From positions 1-64,000 of the forward strand of contig JAUNVB010000003.1 in NCBI GenBank assembly GCA_030537835.1: a DNA stretch of 64,000 nt. Reading direction: 5' to 3'. The stretch is from Andreesenia angusta (lineage in GTDB: Bacteria > Bacillota > Clostridia > Tissierellales > Gottschalkiaceae). The notes beneath the pieces were generated by a model. The model saw only the letters and a list, made by a program, of their open reading frames with translations. It was not told the origin of the DNA and searched no databases. Both the position numbers and the translations under genes were made by a program. Positions 26,502-35,480 of the stretch are shown here, one piece after another (within the stretch, counting starts at the first letter, position 1; each line of letters starts with the position of its first letter).

Positions 26502-27371
26502 GTGAAAATATATAAATGTTCTGCTTCTAATGAACCGAGTATTAAAAAAAGACTTATAGAGAATGGCGCTCTCTTCCCTAATGTCTTTTTCAATGAAGAT
26601 GAGCTTTTAAATATTATATTAAAAACTTTTCCAGATCCTGATAATTCCATAATAACTCTGCCACTATGCAATACATTAATAGCAGAAGTATTCGATGCAG
26701 ATATAGATTATGGTGATAAAATAATGGATCCTTATATAAAATCTTATAGATATAATAATTTATATGATATACCGAAGAAAATAGATAGTCTCTATACTGA
26801 TAGAATTCTAACAGCACTCAATATAACGAGGAAGCTCTCAGATAAAGGCTATATAGTATCTTTTAATATAGATGGTCCCTTTACGATTTTAGGGTCTTTA
26901 ATAGATCCAATAAAGCTCTTCAAATCATTTAAAAAAAATCCTAAATTATTAAAATCTATTATAGATTTCTTATCTTCTGTGATAATAGAATTCGGCAATA
27001 AAGTCATAGAATCTAATGCTAGTATAATCTCTTATAGTGATTCGTCTGGAACAATAGATTTAATTGGACCTAGGCTATTCAATGAGTTTTGTACTGAGCC
27101 TAATCTTAAGATAATAAAATCATTTCGTTCACAGATAGAGAACAAAAAATCTATAATTCATATATGTGGTAAATCAACTTATGGATTGTACTCTACTGAT
27201 AAGATAGAAATAATTCCACATATGACTAAAGAGTCAAAGTATAGAGATGCTTTGTTAAAAATTATAGATGAAAATAAGATCAAAATAATAGGCAATTCCT
27301 GTTTAGGCAAAATAAATCTAAAACCTTTCAATTCAGAAATCTTTGAAATTATAATAAAAGACTCAAAATAA
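26502..27371 (+). CDS. Uroporphyrinogen decarboxylase-fold corrinoid methyltransferase (MtaA/CmuA-like)
   Basis: A 289-residue protein shorter than most URO-D-family methyltransferases (about 340). Zinc ligands of the MtaA type are present: His and Cys in HICGKS (about 220-222) and Cys in GNSCLGK (about 266). DGPFTILGSL matches the family's substrate loop. In known systems such enzymes move a methyl group between a corrinoid protein and coenzyme M, tetrahydrofolate or a methyl donor; the acceptor here is unknown. The start GTG at 26502 is used because ATG 26497 hits a stop at once; AGAGAGG is upstream. It ends 10 bases from the convergent corrinoid gene. Confidence 0.7.
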   Translation: MKIYKCSASNEPSIKKRLIENGALFPNVFFNEDELLNIILKTFPDPDNSIITLPLCNTLIAEVFDADIDYGDKIMDPYIKSYRYNNLYDIPKKIDSLYTDRILTALNITRKLSDKGYIVSFNIDGPFTILGSLIDPIKLFKSFKKNPKLLKSIIDFLSSVIIEFGNKVIESNASIISYSDSSGTIDLIGPRLFNEFCTEPNLKIIKSFRSQIENKKSIIHICGKSTYGLYSTDKIEIIPHMTKESKYRDALLKIIDENKIKIIGNSCLGKINLKPFNSEIFEIIIKDSK

Positions 27372-27380
27372 AAAAGCCAT

Positions 27381-28079
27381 TTAAGAGCTCTGTTTATTTT
27401 GAGTCTTTTCTCTTTCCTTCATTTCCGAAACTAATTTTTTTGCAGTATAAACCGCCTTATATACATCGGGTTCGAATCCATCTGCACCAACTTTATTAGA
27501 ATACTCTTCAGATATAGGGCCACCACCTACCATTACAATAACTTTATCCTTTAAATCTGAGCTTTTTACCATTTTAACAGTCTTTTCCATATTTATCATA
27601 GTCGTAGTCATAAGAGTAGAAAGACCGAGTAAATCTGCATCTACTTCTCTTATCTTATCTATGAATTCTTGTGGTGGAATATTACTTCCTAAATCATATA
27701 CTTCAAATCCAACCGTCTCTAACATTATTTTAAAAAGATTCTTTCCTATATCGTGAGTATCCCCTTGAACTACACCTATAACTGCTTTATAGCCTAAGTC
27801 TTTATTTTTAGCTTTTAACTCTTCTATTACCACAGGTTTCAATATTTCAAGCCCTGCATACATAGCATCTGAACATAAAAGCAGTTCAGGTATATAATAC
27901 TCTTGTTCTTCAAATAGTCTTCCTGCTCTATTCATGCCGTCTGCAAGACCTAATTGAATTCCCTCAAATGCATTATAACCTTGTTCTAAAAACTCTTTGC
28001 ATAGTTCTACAATCTCTTCATCTTCCATTTCTAGTACATAATCTGACATTTTTTTCAAAAAATCATCTTTATCACTCAT
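27381..28079 (-). CDS. Corrinoid (B12-binding) methyl-carrier protein, MtbC/MtaC type
   Basis: A 232-residue cytoplasmic protein: an N-terminal four-helix cap domain (about 1-90, EEIVELCKEFLEQGYNAFEGIQLGL) and a Rossmann B12 domain with DTHDIGKN near residue 105, whose His is the lower cobalt ligand, followed by GFEVYDLGSNIP and GLSTLMTTTM. It carries the methyl group between two methyltransferases. It converges on the MtaA-like gene, which may be one of its partners. No MtaB/MttB-type methyl-donating enzyme is in the window, so the natural methyl donor is unseen. Confidence 0.85.
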   Translation of the reverse strand: MSDKDDFLKKMSDYVLEMEDEEIVELCKEFLEQGYNAFEGIQLGLADGMNRAGRLFEEQEYYIPELLLCSDAMYAGLEILKPVVIEELKAKNKDLGYKAVIGVVQGDTHDIGKNLFKIMLETVGFEVYDLGSNIPPQEFIDKIREVDADLLGLSTLMTTTMINMEKTVKMVKSSDLKDKVIVMVGGGPISEEYSNKVGADGFEPDVYKAVYTAKKLVSEMKEREKTQNKQSS

Positions 28080-28281
28080 AAATTACCTCTCAAATAAATA
28101 ATTTCTATCCTGATTCTACCATATATGCAGAGAATTGTACAAAAAATATATTTTATGCCTATGAATATTAACTATATATATTTCTATATCTATAAATAGT
28201 TTCTATGGAAATATGCGATATTTTCTAATATGAATACCCTATAATATATATGTGAGGAATTTTGAATTTGAGGTGATTAAT

Positions 28282-29433
28282 TTGAATTATAGTTTGCCAA
28301 AAGCATTTCAAGAATTTGATGATGCTAAAAAAGAAAATTTTATAAAAATGAAAGATTTAAAAGAGAAAGGTAAAAATGTAGTCGGAACTTATTGTACATA
28401 TAGTCCAACCGAGATCATAAAAGCTGCTAAAGCCATTCCTGTTGGATTATGTGCAATGAGTGATGAATCCATTGAAGATGCAGAAAAACATCTCCCTAGA
28501 AATCTTTGCCCATTGATTAAATCATCATATGGATATGCACTTACCGACTCTTGTCCATATTTCTATTTCTCTGATTTAATTCTAGGGGAGACTACTTGTG
28601 ATGGTAAGAAAAAAATGTATGAATTGATGAATGAGGTTAAGCCAGTCCATCTGATGCAATTGCCACAAACTACTGAAGGGCAAATGTCTTTTGATCTTTG
28701 GAAATCAGAAATTATAAAATTCAAAGAGAGATTAGAAGAAGAATTTGATATCAGAATATCGGATGAAGATTTAAAAAAAGCTATTAAAGATAGAAATAAA
28801 GAGAGAAAAGCTTTAAAATCCGTATATGAATTAGGAAAAATGGTTCCACCACCTTTTACTGGAGAAAATCTTCTATCAGTACTATATGGAACGACTTTTA
28901 AATTTACGACTGAAGAAATTATAGATTCACTATCTGAATTAAGAGAAAATGCATTAAAAGAATATGAAAATGGAAATAGACCTGTTTCAGAAGATAAGCC
29001 AAGAATATTAATAACTGGTTGTCCTATGGCAGGAGCTACTATGAAAATAGTCAAATTAATTGAAGAAAATGGAGGAACTGTAGTTTGTTTTGAAAATTGT
29101 ACAGGTCTAAAGGCCATAGAGGAATTGGTTAATGAAGATATCGATGCATACGATGCTCTTGCAGAAAAATATCTTAATATTCCTTGTTCAGTTATGACTC
29201 CTAATGAAGATAGATTTAAATTATTACAGAGATTAATAAAAGAATATAATATAGATGGTGTTGTTGAGATGGTGCTTCAAGCATGTCACACATATGCTAT
29301 AGAGTCTTATAATACTAAAAATGCTGTCAATTTAGTTAATGATACTCCTTTCATAAGTGTGGAAACAGATTACTCGCAATCTGATATCGGTCAATTAAAG
29401 ACTCGTCTCACAGCCTTTTTAGAAATGCTTTAA
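28282..29433 (+). CDS. Double-cubane-cluster reductase protein (2-hydroxyacyl-CoA dehydratase D family, YjiM-like)
   Basis: A 383-residue protein of the HgdB/BcrC superfamily. Cysteines in GTYCTYSPTE, NLCPLI, TDSCPYF, TGCPMAG, ENCTGL and QACHTY fit the [8Fe-9S] double-cubane ligands. It differs from true dehydratases in coming as a single subunit with its own activator. Characterised members use ATP-driven low-potential electrons to reduce small molecules such as acetylene or azide; the natural substrate is unknown. The start was placed at TTG 28282, behind AGGTG at 28271-28275, and gives the usual LPKAF-type opening. It lies just upstream of its activator. Confidence 0.8.
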   Translation: MNYSLPKAFQEFDDAKKENFIKMKDLKEKGKNVVGTYCTYSPTEIIKAAKAIPVGLCAMSDESIEDAEKHLPRNLCPLIKSSYGYALTDSCPYFYFSDLILGETTCDGKKKMYELMNEVKPVHLMQLPQTTEGQMSFDLWKSEIIKFKERLEEEFDIRISDEDLKKAIKDRNKERKALKSVYELGKMVPPPFTGENLLSVLYGTTFKFTTEEIIDSLSELRENALKEYENGNRPVSEDKPRILITGCPMAGATMKIVKLIEENGGTVVCFENCTGLKAIEELVNEDIDAYDALAEKYLNIPCSVMTPNEDRFKLLQRLIKEYNIDGVVEMVLQACHTYAIESYNTKNAVNLVNDTPFISVETDYSQSDIGQLKTRLTAFLEML

Positions 29434-29449
29434 AAAGGGAGTGATTTTT

Positions 29450-30250
29450 TTGATTTATTCTATAGGAATTGACTCTGGTTCTACTGCCACTAAAGGCATA
29501 CTCTATGATGGCAATAATAAAGAGATTGTGGATAAAATTATAACGCCTACAGGTTGGAGTCCTAAGAAAGCATGTGAATTCATAAGAGATGAATTTATGA
29601 AAAAATACAATTTAAAAAGAGAAGAACTCTATATAGTATCTACTGGTTATGGTAGAGTCTCTATAGATTTTGTAGATGATTCTCTCACTGAGATAACTTG
29701 TCATGGCAAAGGAGCTTTCTTTTTATCAGAAGATACTAGAACTATATTAGATATTGGAGGCCAGGATAGTAAAGTCATAAAAATAGATAATTCTGGAAAT
29801 ATAGTAGATTTTCTAATGAATGATAAATGTGCCGCTGGTACAGGAAGATTTTTAGAAGTTATGATGAATCTACTTGGCTCTGATTTAGAAGACCTAGATA
29901 TAATTACTAAAGGAGCTGTTCCTGCTAAAATAAATAGCATGTGTACAGTTTTTGCCGAATCAGAAGTGATTTCTATATTAGCTCAAGGTGAAACTAAAGA
30001 GTCTGTAGCTGCAGGTATATTAAATTCCATAGCCTCTAAAATAAGTACTCTAGCTGGAAGAATGAATGTAGAATCAGATATTATGTTCACAGGAGGTCTT
30101 GCTCAGAGTGAGGAGTTGACGAAACTTATTTCGGAAAAACTTGAAAAAACTGTAAATACAGATCCATTATCTCAGTATAATGGCGCTATAGGTGCTGCAA
30201 TAGTAGGATGGCAAAAAGCTAAAAGACGTAATAGAAAAAACTCCCCATAA
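29450..30250 (+). CDS. ASKHA activator/reductase of the double-cubane protein (HgdC/YjiL-like)
   Basis: A 266-residue homodimeric ATPase of the 2-hydroxyglutaryl-CoA dehydratase activator family. It has the actin-like loops (GIDSGSTATKG, TILDIGGQDSK) and the two cysteines (in DKCAAGTG and NSMCTVFAESEV) that bind one shared 4Fe-4S cluster across the dimer. ATP hydrolysis lowers the potential of the electron passed to the neighbour encoded at 28282. The start TTG at 29450 has GGGAG 9 bases before it. The stop codon lies within the loop of the terminator that follows. Confidence 0.85.
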   Translation: MIYSIGIDSGSTATKGILYDGNNKEIVDKIITPTGWSPKKACEFIRDEFMKKYNLKREELYIVSTGYGRVSIDFVDDSLTEITCHGKGAFFLSEDTRTILDIGGQDSKVIKIDNSGNIVDFLMNDKCAAGTGRFLEVMMNLLGSDLEDLDIITKGAVPAKINSMCTVFAESEVISILAQGETKESVAAGILNSIASKISTLAGRMNVESDIMFTGGLAQSEELTKLISEKLEKTVNTDPLSQYNGAIGAAIVGWQKAKRRNRKNSP

Positions 30251-30258
30251 TGGGGAGT
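30240..30258. terminator. Bidirectional terminator between convergent genes
   Basis: ACTCCCC-ATAAT-GGGGAGT gives a 7-base perfect stem with T-rich sequence on each side (four T on plus, six T on minus). The TAA of the activator is in the loop, and the aminopeptidase stop is just to the right. Confidence 0.85.
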
Positions 30259-30259
30259 T

Positions 30260-31993
30260 TTACCATATTAAAGCCATCTCTTCATCAGTTAAATAATCTT
30301 TCATCAGTTCTCTTATTCTCATATGATATTTTTCAATAAAATCAATTTCATCATTATTTAAAAGATTAAAATCTATTAATGTCTTATCAAATGGACAAAG
30401 AGTCAATGTCTCAAATTCAAGAAATTCATCATCAGATTTCATACTTGATTCTCTTACTAATAGCATATTCTCTATTCTTATTCCATATTTACCTTCTTTA
30501 TATACTCCAGGTTCATTCGTAACTACCATGCCTGGTTTAAATCTAGAATTTCTTGCATTAGGTGAAATTCTCTGATTCCCAAGATGAACACTTAGTAGAT
30601 ATCCAACACCATGACCAGTTCCCGATTTATAATCAATGCCCTCATTCCATAGATAATTTCTTGCTAAAATATCAAGAGTTGAGCCAGAAGTTTTTTCCAT
30701 AAATTTCGCTCTAGAAAGATTGATCATCCCTTTAAGTACTAAGGTATAATCTCTAATCTGTTCATCACTTGTCTTTCCTAAAGATATAGTTCTAGTTATA
30801 TCCGTAGTTCCTGATAAATACTGCCCTCCAGAATCTATTAATAATAGATTCTCTCTTTTCAATACAGAATTTGAGTCTGCATCTGCGCAATAATGCATCA
30901 TAGCTCCATTAGGTCCATATGCAGCTATAGTATCGAAACTCGGCTCAATAAATCCTTCAATTTTCGATCTAAACTCTCTTAACTTTTCAGACACATCCAT
31001 CTCAGTTATATTATTTTCAATATTTTTATAAATATAGTTCAATGTCTTTATAACGGCTACCCCATCAAAAATATGTGTTTTTTTCATATTTTCTATTTGA
31101 ACTTTGTTTCTAATAGATTCAAACTCTGTTAAAATTTCTGGCTTATACAATATCTTATTGAATTTTAATTTTTCTTTAATCCACATATTCGTCTTATTAG
31201 GATCAAGCCCTATATTCTTCAATCTTATATTTTCAAGATATTTATCGAACTCACTAATATCTCTTATAATAAACCCTTCTTCTTCAGAATACTTCAATAT
31301 ATTCTCATCATATTTTGCATCAGTAAAAAGTATCGCTTCTTTTTTATTTATTACGGCATACGATATAAAAACTGGATTGTTTACAATATCATTAGCTCTT
31401 AGATTAAAGAGATATGCTATCTCATCTAATGAAGAGACTATATGAATATGCTCCTCTTTCTCTACCATATACTCTCTTAATCTCTTCAATTTATCTCTTG
31501 TGCTTTCACCAGAATATATTTCTTCATGTATGAAAAGTTCTGTTCTCGGTTTCTTAGGTCTATCAACCCATATTCTATCAATTAGATCTAGATCAATATT
31601 GTAATATGATGAATCTATATCTTTTATCCAATCTTCAAATTCAGAAATAGATATTAATTTTCCATATATACCTATTTTCTTTTGGTTTTTTAAAGCATCC
31701 CTTATATATCTTTTTAAACTTGGATATTTTTTTTCGCCCATTCTATAAAGCTTGATCTCTGAATTTTTAAGCTCATTTTCAGCCTGAATAAAATATCTTC
31801 CATCAGTCCAAAGTATTGCCTTATCAGCCTCTACTAATAAAGTCCCTGCAGAGCCAGTAAATCCTGATAAATACTCTCTTCCTTTCCAGTGATCCGATAC
31901 ATACTCACTCTGATGTGGATCAGAAGTTGGTACTATATATATATCTATATCCTCTTTTTTCATTTCTAATCTCAGTCTATTTATCTTATCCAT
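30260..31993 (-). CDS. Xaa-Pro aminopeptidase (aminopeptidase P, M24B)
   Basis: A 577-residue cytoplasmic peptidase of the three-domain eukaryote-like APP1 form: two creatinase-type N-terminal domains (about 1-300) and a pita-bread catalytic domain. Metal ligands are present: Asp residues in LIDSGGQYLSGTTDITRT, His in GTGHGVGY, and Glu in VTNEPGVY and FLEFETLTL. It removes the N-terminal residue from peptides with proline in position 2. It is a single-gene unit sharing a terminator with the convergent activator gene. Confidence 0.9.
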   Translation of the reverse strand: MDKINRLRLEMKKEDIDIYIVPTSDPHQSEYVSDHWKGREYLSGFTGSAGTLLVEADKAILWTDGRYFIQAENELKNSEIKLYRMGEKKYPSLKRYIRDALKNQKKIGIYGKLISISEFEDWIKDIDSSYYNIDLDLIDRIWVDRPKKPRTELFIHEEIYSGESTRDKLKRLREYMVEKEEHIHIVSSLDEIAYLFNLRANDIVNNPVFISYAVINKKEAILFTDAKYDENILKYSEEEGFIIRDISEFDKYLENIRLKNIGLDPNKTNMWIKEKLKFNKILYKPEILTEFESIRNKVQIENMKKTHIFDGVAVIKTLNYIYKNIENNITEMDVSEKLREFRSKIEGFIEPSFDTIAAYGPNGAMMHYCADADSNSVLKRENLLLIDSGGQYLSGTTDITRTISLGKTSDEQIRDYTLVLKGMINLSRAKFMEKTSGSTLDILARNYLWNEGIDYKSGTGHGVGYLLSVHLGNQRISPNARNSRFKPGMVVTNEPGVYKEGKYGIRIENMLLVRESSMKSDDEFLEFETLTLCPFDKTLIDFNLLNNDEIDFIEKYHMRIRELMKDYLTDEEMALIW

Positions 31994-32049
31994 ATAATCA
32001 TCCTTTAATATTAGAGATATATTAATTATATCATTATTCTAATGCAAAA

Positions 32050-32076
32050 AAGAGACTTCGAAATTTTCGAAGTCTC
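32050..32076 (-). terminator. Terminator of the feo operon
   Basis: AGAGACTTCGAAA-TTTTCGAAGTCTCT is a near-perfect long stem, followed on the minus strand by six T. It lies right after the small Cys-rich gene and ends the feo operon. Confidence 0.85.
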
Positions 32077-32093
32077 TATAAATTCTGTTATTT

Positions 32094-32246
32094 TTTAATA
32101 TGATTTGCTCCAGCGCCTGGACAAGTAGTGCTTGAGCAATCACAGCATCCTGACTTGCCTGCTTTTTTTCTTCTAATAGATCTTAAGATTATAAAACCTA
32201 TAACTGCTACTACAATTAATAAAATAACTATATCCGCTGTACTCAT
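32094..32246 (-). CDS. FeoB-associated Cys-rich membrane protein
   Basis: A 50-residue protein, too short for most gene tracks: one membrane helix (STADIVILLIVVAVIGFIIL), a basic stretch RSIRRKKAGKSG, then CCDCSSTTC with four cysteines. This is the pattern of the small FeoB-associated family, which is thought to assist ferrous iron uptake at the membrane. AAAGAGGTG precedes the ATG. It starts 33 bases after the feoB stop and is followed by a terminator, so it is the last gene of the operon. Confidence 0.8.
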
Positions 32247-32279
32247 CACATTCACCTCTTTTATCGTTTCCTACTATAT

Positions 32280-34442
32280 CTAATTATTTGCTATTGCAGG
32301 TTTAAATTTATCTTTACCTGGATTATAGCTTCTAAATAACAAGAATAGCATACATATAGCAACTATTATTGCAATTACCGACCATAGTCCAAATGTCGCT
32401 TGTCCAAGTATTAAGCTTCCGATTTGGAAGATAACTAAAGACACTGCATAAGAGAATACTAATTGATAAGCTATTGCAAAAAATGTCCATTTTGGACTAT
32501 CCATCTCTCTTCTAATAGCTCCTATTGCAGCGAAACAAGGAGTATTGAAAAGATTGAAGATTAGGAATGAGAAACCTCCTAAAGCTGTTAACATTCCTCC
32601 GAATGTACTTAGAAGATCTCCTGCTTCACTAACAGCATCTGGATCTAAATCTGCTGCGCCTCCAGTTATTACGCTTAGAGTTGAAACTAATTGTTCTTTT
32701 GCTATGAGTCCTGTAAATGTTGCAACGGTAGGTTCCCACTTTCCAAAGCCAAGTGGCGCGAATAATGGTGCTATAGCACTTCCTATTATACCTAATAAGC
32801 TTCCTGAACTATCATCTTCGAAACTTATATATTCGAATGAAGGTGTGAAACTCATTAAGAACCAAATAACTACTGTAGCCGCAAGTATTATTGTTCCCGC
32901 CTTAACTACGAAAGCTTTCGCTCTATCATATGTGTGACGTATAACATTCTTAGGGCTTGGTGCATGATACTGAGGAAGCTCCATAACAAACGGTGCTGGA
33001 TCTCCAGCAAATAATGAAGTCTTCTTTAATATAATTCCTGAAACAATTATACCTAAAATTGCTGTAAAATACGCTAAAGGAGCAACCCAAAACTTGCCAT
33101 CAAAGAATGCTGCAGTAATAAGTGCTATTATAGGTATTTTTGCACTACAAGGCATGAAACTTGTAACTATTATCGTCATTCTTCTGTCTTTATCGTTTTC
33201 TATTGTACGAGTTCCAATTATTCCCGGAACACTACATCCTGTTCCTATTAATATTGGAATAAATGATTTTCCTGAAAGGCCAAATTTACGGAATATTCTA
33301 TCCATTATAAATGCAATTCTTGCCATATATCCAATGTCTTCTAATATTGAAAGACATAAGAAAAGTACTATAATCTGTGGTAAGAATCCTAATACGGCTC
33401 CAACCCCACCTACAATACCATCAACTATAAGACTCTGAACCATTTCTGAGGTTCCAATGCCTTCTAAAAATGCATTTAAATTATCTGGAACTATTTCTCC
33501 AAATAGTACATCATTTACCCAATCAGTTCCCCATGTTCCGATTGTAGAAATCGATACATAATAAACTAAAAACATAACTGCTGCAAAAATCGGTAAAGCT
33601 AGAAAACGATTAGTAACTATTCTATCTATTTTATCAGATGTAGTCATTCCTACATGCTTTTTCTTAACAGTATCACTAACGACATCTCCTATGAACAGAT
33701 ATCTCTCATTAGTGATTATACTCTCACCGTCATCATCATGAGCTTTTTCAAGTCTTTCTCTTATAATATCAACTTTTTCTTTTTCTCCAGGCCCATATTG
33801 GAATGTTTCCATTACTTTAATATCTTGTTCTAGTAATTTTATAGCAAACCAACGAGCATTAGGATTATCTTGTAAAGAGCTTACACTGCTTTCTATTTCA
33901 GAAAGAGCTGCTTCTACATCAGAATTAAAGTTATGGACAGGCTTCGATTCCTTAATATCTGCAGCTTTTTTACATTCTTCAATTAATTCTTTCAGTCCTA
34001 TCCCTTTAAGTGCTGAAGTTTCCACTACTTTACAGCCTAATCTCTTTTCAAGTTTTTTGATATCTATTACATCTCCTCTTTTTCTGACAACATCTATCAT
34101 GTTAAGAGCTATAACTACCGGTATTCCAAGTTCTAATACCTGAGTTGTCAAATAAAGATTTCTCTCTATATTTGATGCATCTACCATATCTATAATTACA
34201 TCTGGTTTTTCTGTTAATAGATAATCTCTACTAACGACTTCTTCTAATGTATATGGTGATAAAGAATAAATACCTGGTAAATCTATAATATTCGTATCTT
34301 TATCGCCTTTTACAGTTCCTTCTTTTTTTTCTACTGTAACCCCTGGCCAGTTTCCTACATATTGTGCACTGCCTGTAAGAGCATTGAACATTGTTGTCTT
34401 TCCACTATTGGGATTTCCAGCCAAAGCAATATTAATTTTCAT
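32280..34442 (-). CDS. feoB: Ferrous iron transporter FeoB
   Basis: A 720-residue membrane GTPase. The N-terminal G domain has GNPNSGKTT (G1), PGVTVEKKEG, DLPGIYSL (G3) and ALNMIDVV (G4), then a helical GDI domain. The C-terminal half holds Gate motifs (GCSVPGIIGTRTIEN with Cys; NTPCFAAIGAIRREM with Cys) among about eight or more membrane helices. It imports Fe(II) from outside. It follows two FeoA genes and precedes the small Cys-rich partner. Confidence 0.95.
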   Translation of the reverse strand: MKINIALAGNPNSGKTTMFNALTGSAQYVGNWPGVTVEKKEGTVKGDKDTNIIDLPGIYSLSPYTLEEVVSRDYLLTEKPDVIIDMVDASNIERNLYLTTQVLELGIPVVIALNMIDVVRKRGDVIDIKKLEKRLGCKVVETSALKGIGLKELIEECKKAADIKESKPVHNFNSDVEAALSEIESSVSSLQDNPNARWFAIKLLEQDIKVMETFQYGPGEKEKVDIIRERLEKAHDDDGESIITNERYLFIGDVVSDTVKKKHVGMTTSDKIDRIVTNRFLALPIFAAVMFLVYYVSISTIGTWGTDWVNDVLFGEIVPDNLNAFLEGIGTSEMVQSLIVDGIVGGVGAVLGFLPQIIVLFLCLSILEDIGYMARIAFIMDRIFRKFGLSGKSFIPILIGTGCSVPGIIGTRTIENDKDRRMTIIVTSFMPCSAKIPIIALITAAFFDGKFWVAPLAYFTAILGIIVSGIILKKTSLFAGDPAPFVMELPQYHAPSPKNVIRHTYDRAKAFVVKAGTIILAATVVIWFLMSFTPSFEYISFEDDSSGSLLGIIGSAIAPLFAPLGFGKWEPTVATFTGLIAKEQLVSTLSVITGGAADLDPDAVSEAGDLLSTFGGMLTALGGFSFLIFNLFNTPCFAAIGAIRREMDSPKWTFFAIAYQLVFSYAVSLVIFQIGSLILGQATFGLWSVIAIIVAICMLFLLFRSYNPGKDKFKPAIANN

Positions 34443-34462
34443 TTAAAAACCTCCTTTTCCTG

Positions 34463-34687
34463 CTATTCTACTTCTATATTCTCTGCATCAAACTTTCTAA
34501 GTGAAAGTTCATAATTTCTAACTGTTATCTCTATAGGATCTCCTAATGGAGCTACTTTTCTAACATAGAGTGAAGTTCCCTTAGTTAATCCCATATCCAT
34601 TATTCTTCTCTTAACAGGTCCTATCCCATTAATTTTCTTAATAATAACAGTTTCACCTACTGGTACATCCTTTAAAGTCTTAGCCAA
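34463..34687 (-). CDS. feoA: FeoA domain protein (second of two)
   Basis: A 74-residue cytoplasmic SH3-like protein (DVPVGETVIIKKINGIGPVKRRIMDMGLTKGTSLYVRKVAPLGDPIEITV), a textbook FeoA. It is needed for FeoB-dependent iron uptake. A GGAGG-type site precedes the ATG. It lies 20 bases before feoB. Confidence 0.9.
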   Translation of the reverse strand: MAKTLKDVPVGETVIIKKINGIGPVKRRIMDMGLTKGTSLYVRKVAPLGDPIEITVRNYELSLRKFDAENIEVE

Positions 34688-34766
34688 TCGTACCCCTCCT
34701 TTATAATTAAGATAATTATAAATAGTTAATCATACTATTAATATAAGTCCCTTTTTCGTAAAATTC

Positions 34767-34985
34767 TTACTCTTCAGATACAAAAATTCTATTGGCCATC
34801 GATTTACTTATAGCAACTCTAGAATCTTTTATATTTACAATGAGATTTCCTTGAATATCTGAAATCACACTAATTTTAGCACCTATTACAAAGCCAAGAT
34901 TTTCAAGAAATTTCTGCTGCTCATCTTTTCCTTGAATACGCACTATAACGACTTCAGAACCAGGACTTGCCATGGTTAAAGGCAT
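34767..34985 (-). CDS. feoA: FeoA domain protein (first of two)
   Basis: A 72-residue FeoA-fold protein (MASPGSEVVIVRIQGKDEQQKFLENLGFVIGAKISVISDIQGNLIVNIKD). The start at 34985 follows GGGAGGAG; an upstream in-frame ATG overlaps that site and is unlikely. It lies about 79 bases before the second feoA. Paired feoA genes before feoB are common in clostridia. This one is more divergent and may be regulatory. Confidence 0.85.
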   Translation of the reverse strand: MPLTMASPGSEVVIVRIQGKDEQQKFLENLGFVIGAKISVISDIQGNLIVNIKDSRVAISKSMANRIFVSEE

Positions 34986-35003
34986 ATTATCTCCTCCCAC
35001 CAA

Positions 35004-35480
35004 TTAGATTTTAACGATATGGCATTGCAAATACACTTATGATTAATTTTACTGAATTCTTAAAATAATATCTCAAGTATATAAAAAAGTATTTATAATT
35101 CTTCCCTATTCTTTTAATTTGTTATTATTATTTATCGAGATTAAGTATCATTATACAATTGCCAATAACTTAATTATAATAAATTTTTTGAATTTAGTCA
35201 ATGAATTTTATTGATATCTTTAGAAATTTTAAGTTTTTTTTCAATCAACTCATATTAATGAATATCTTTACACATTAGTCATAGAGTCATTTTTTCTATA
35301 ATATAATATTTTTAACTGAATAAATATTCATATATTGAGCAATCCATTCCCATATATATTTCATAAGATTCTATAATCTCTTGAAATTTAGAAATATTAA
35401 AGTTAATATATAATTATACTAAAATTTTTGAAATAGTTTTTTATTTTATAGATTTAATATAAATACTTGGGAGTGATAGT
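35004..35480. other. Divergent intergenic stretch between feo and metH
   Basis: The stretch is very AT-rich and holds the feo promoter and leader on the minus side. On the plus side TTGAAA near 35383 with TAATAT 17 bases later is a possible metH promoter. No SAM, T-box or cobalamin aptamer motif was recognised in front of metH, and no gene is supported. Confidence 0.5.
35173..35201 (-). promoter_or_regulatory. Promoter of the feo operon
   Basis: The minus strand has TTGACT (35196-35201), a 17-base spacer and TATAAT (35173-35178). It leaves a leader of about 180 bases before the first feoA. In that leader, around 35136-35155, TGATACTTAATCTCGATA is loosely like a Fur box, a weak suggestion only. 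Confidence 0.7.

Noticed and set aside
35380-35480. A SAM or T-box riboswitch before metH
   Set aside because: The likely leader is only about 70-80 bases, AT-rich, with none of the conserved cores of these elements and no terminator.
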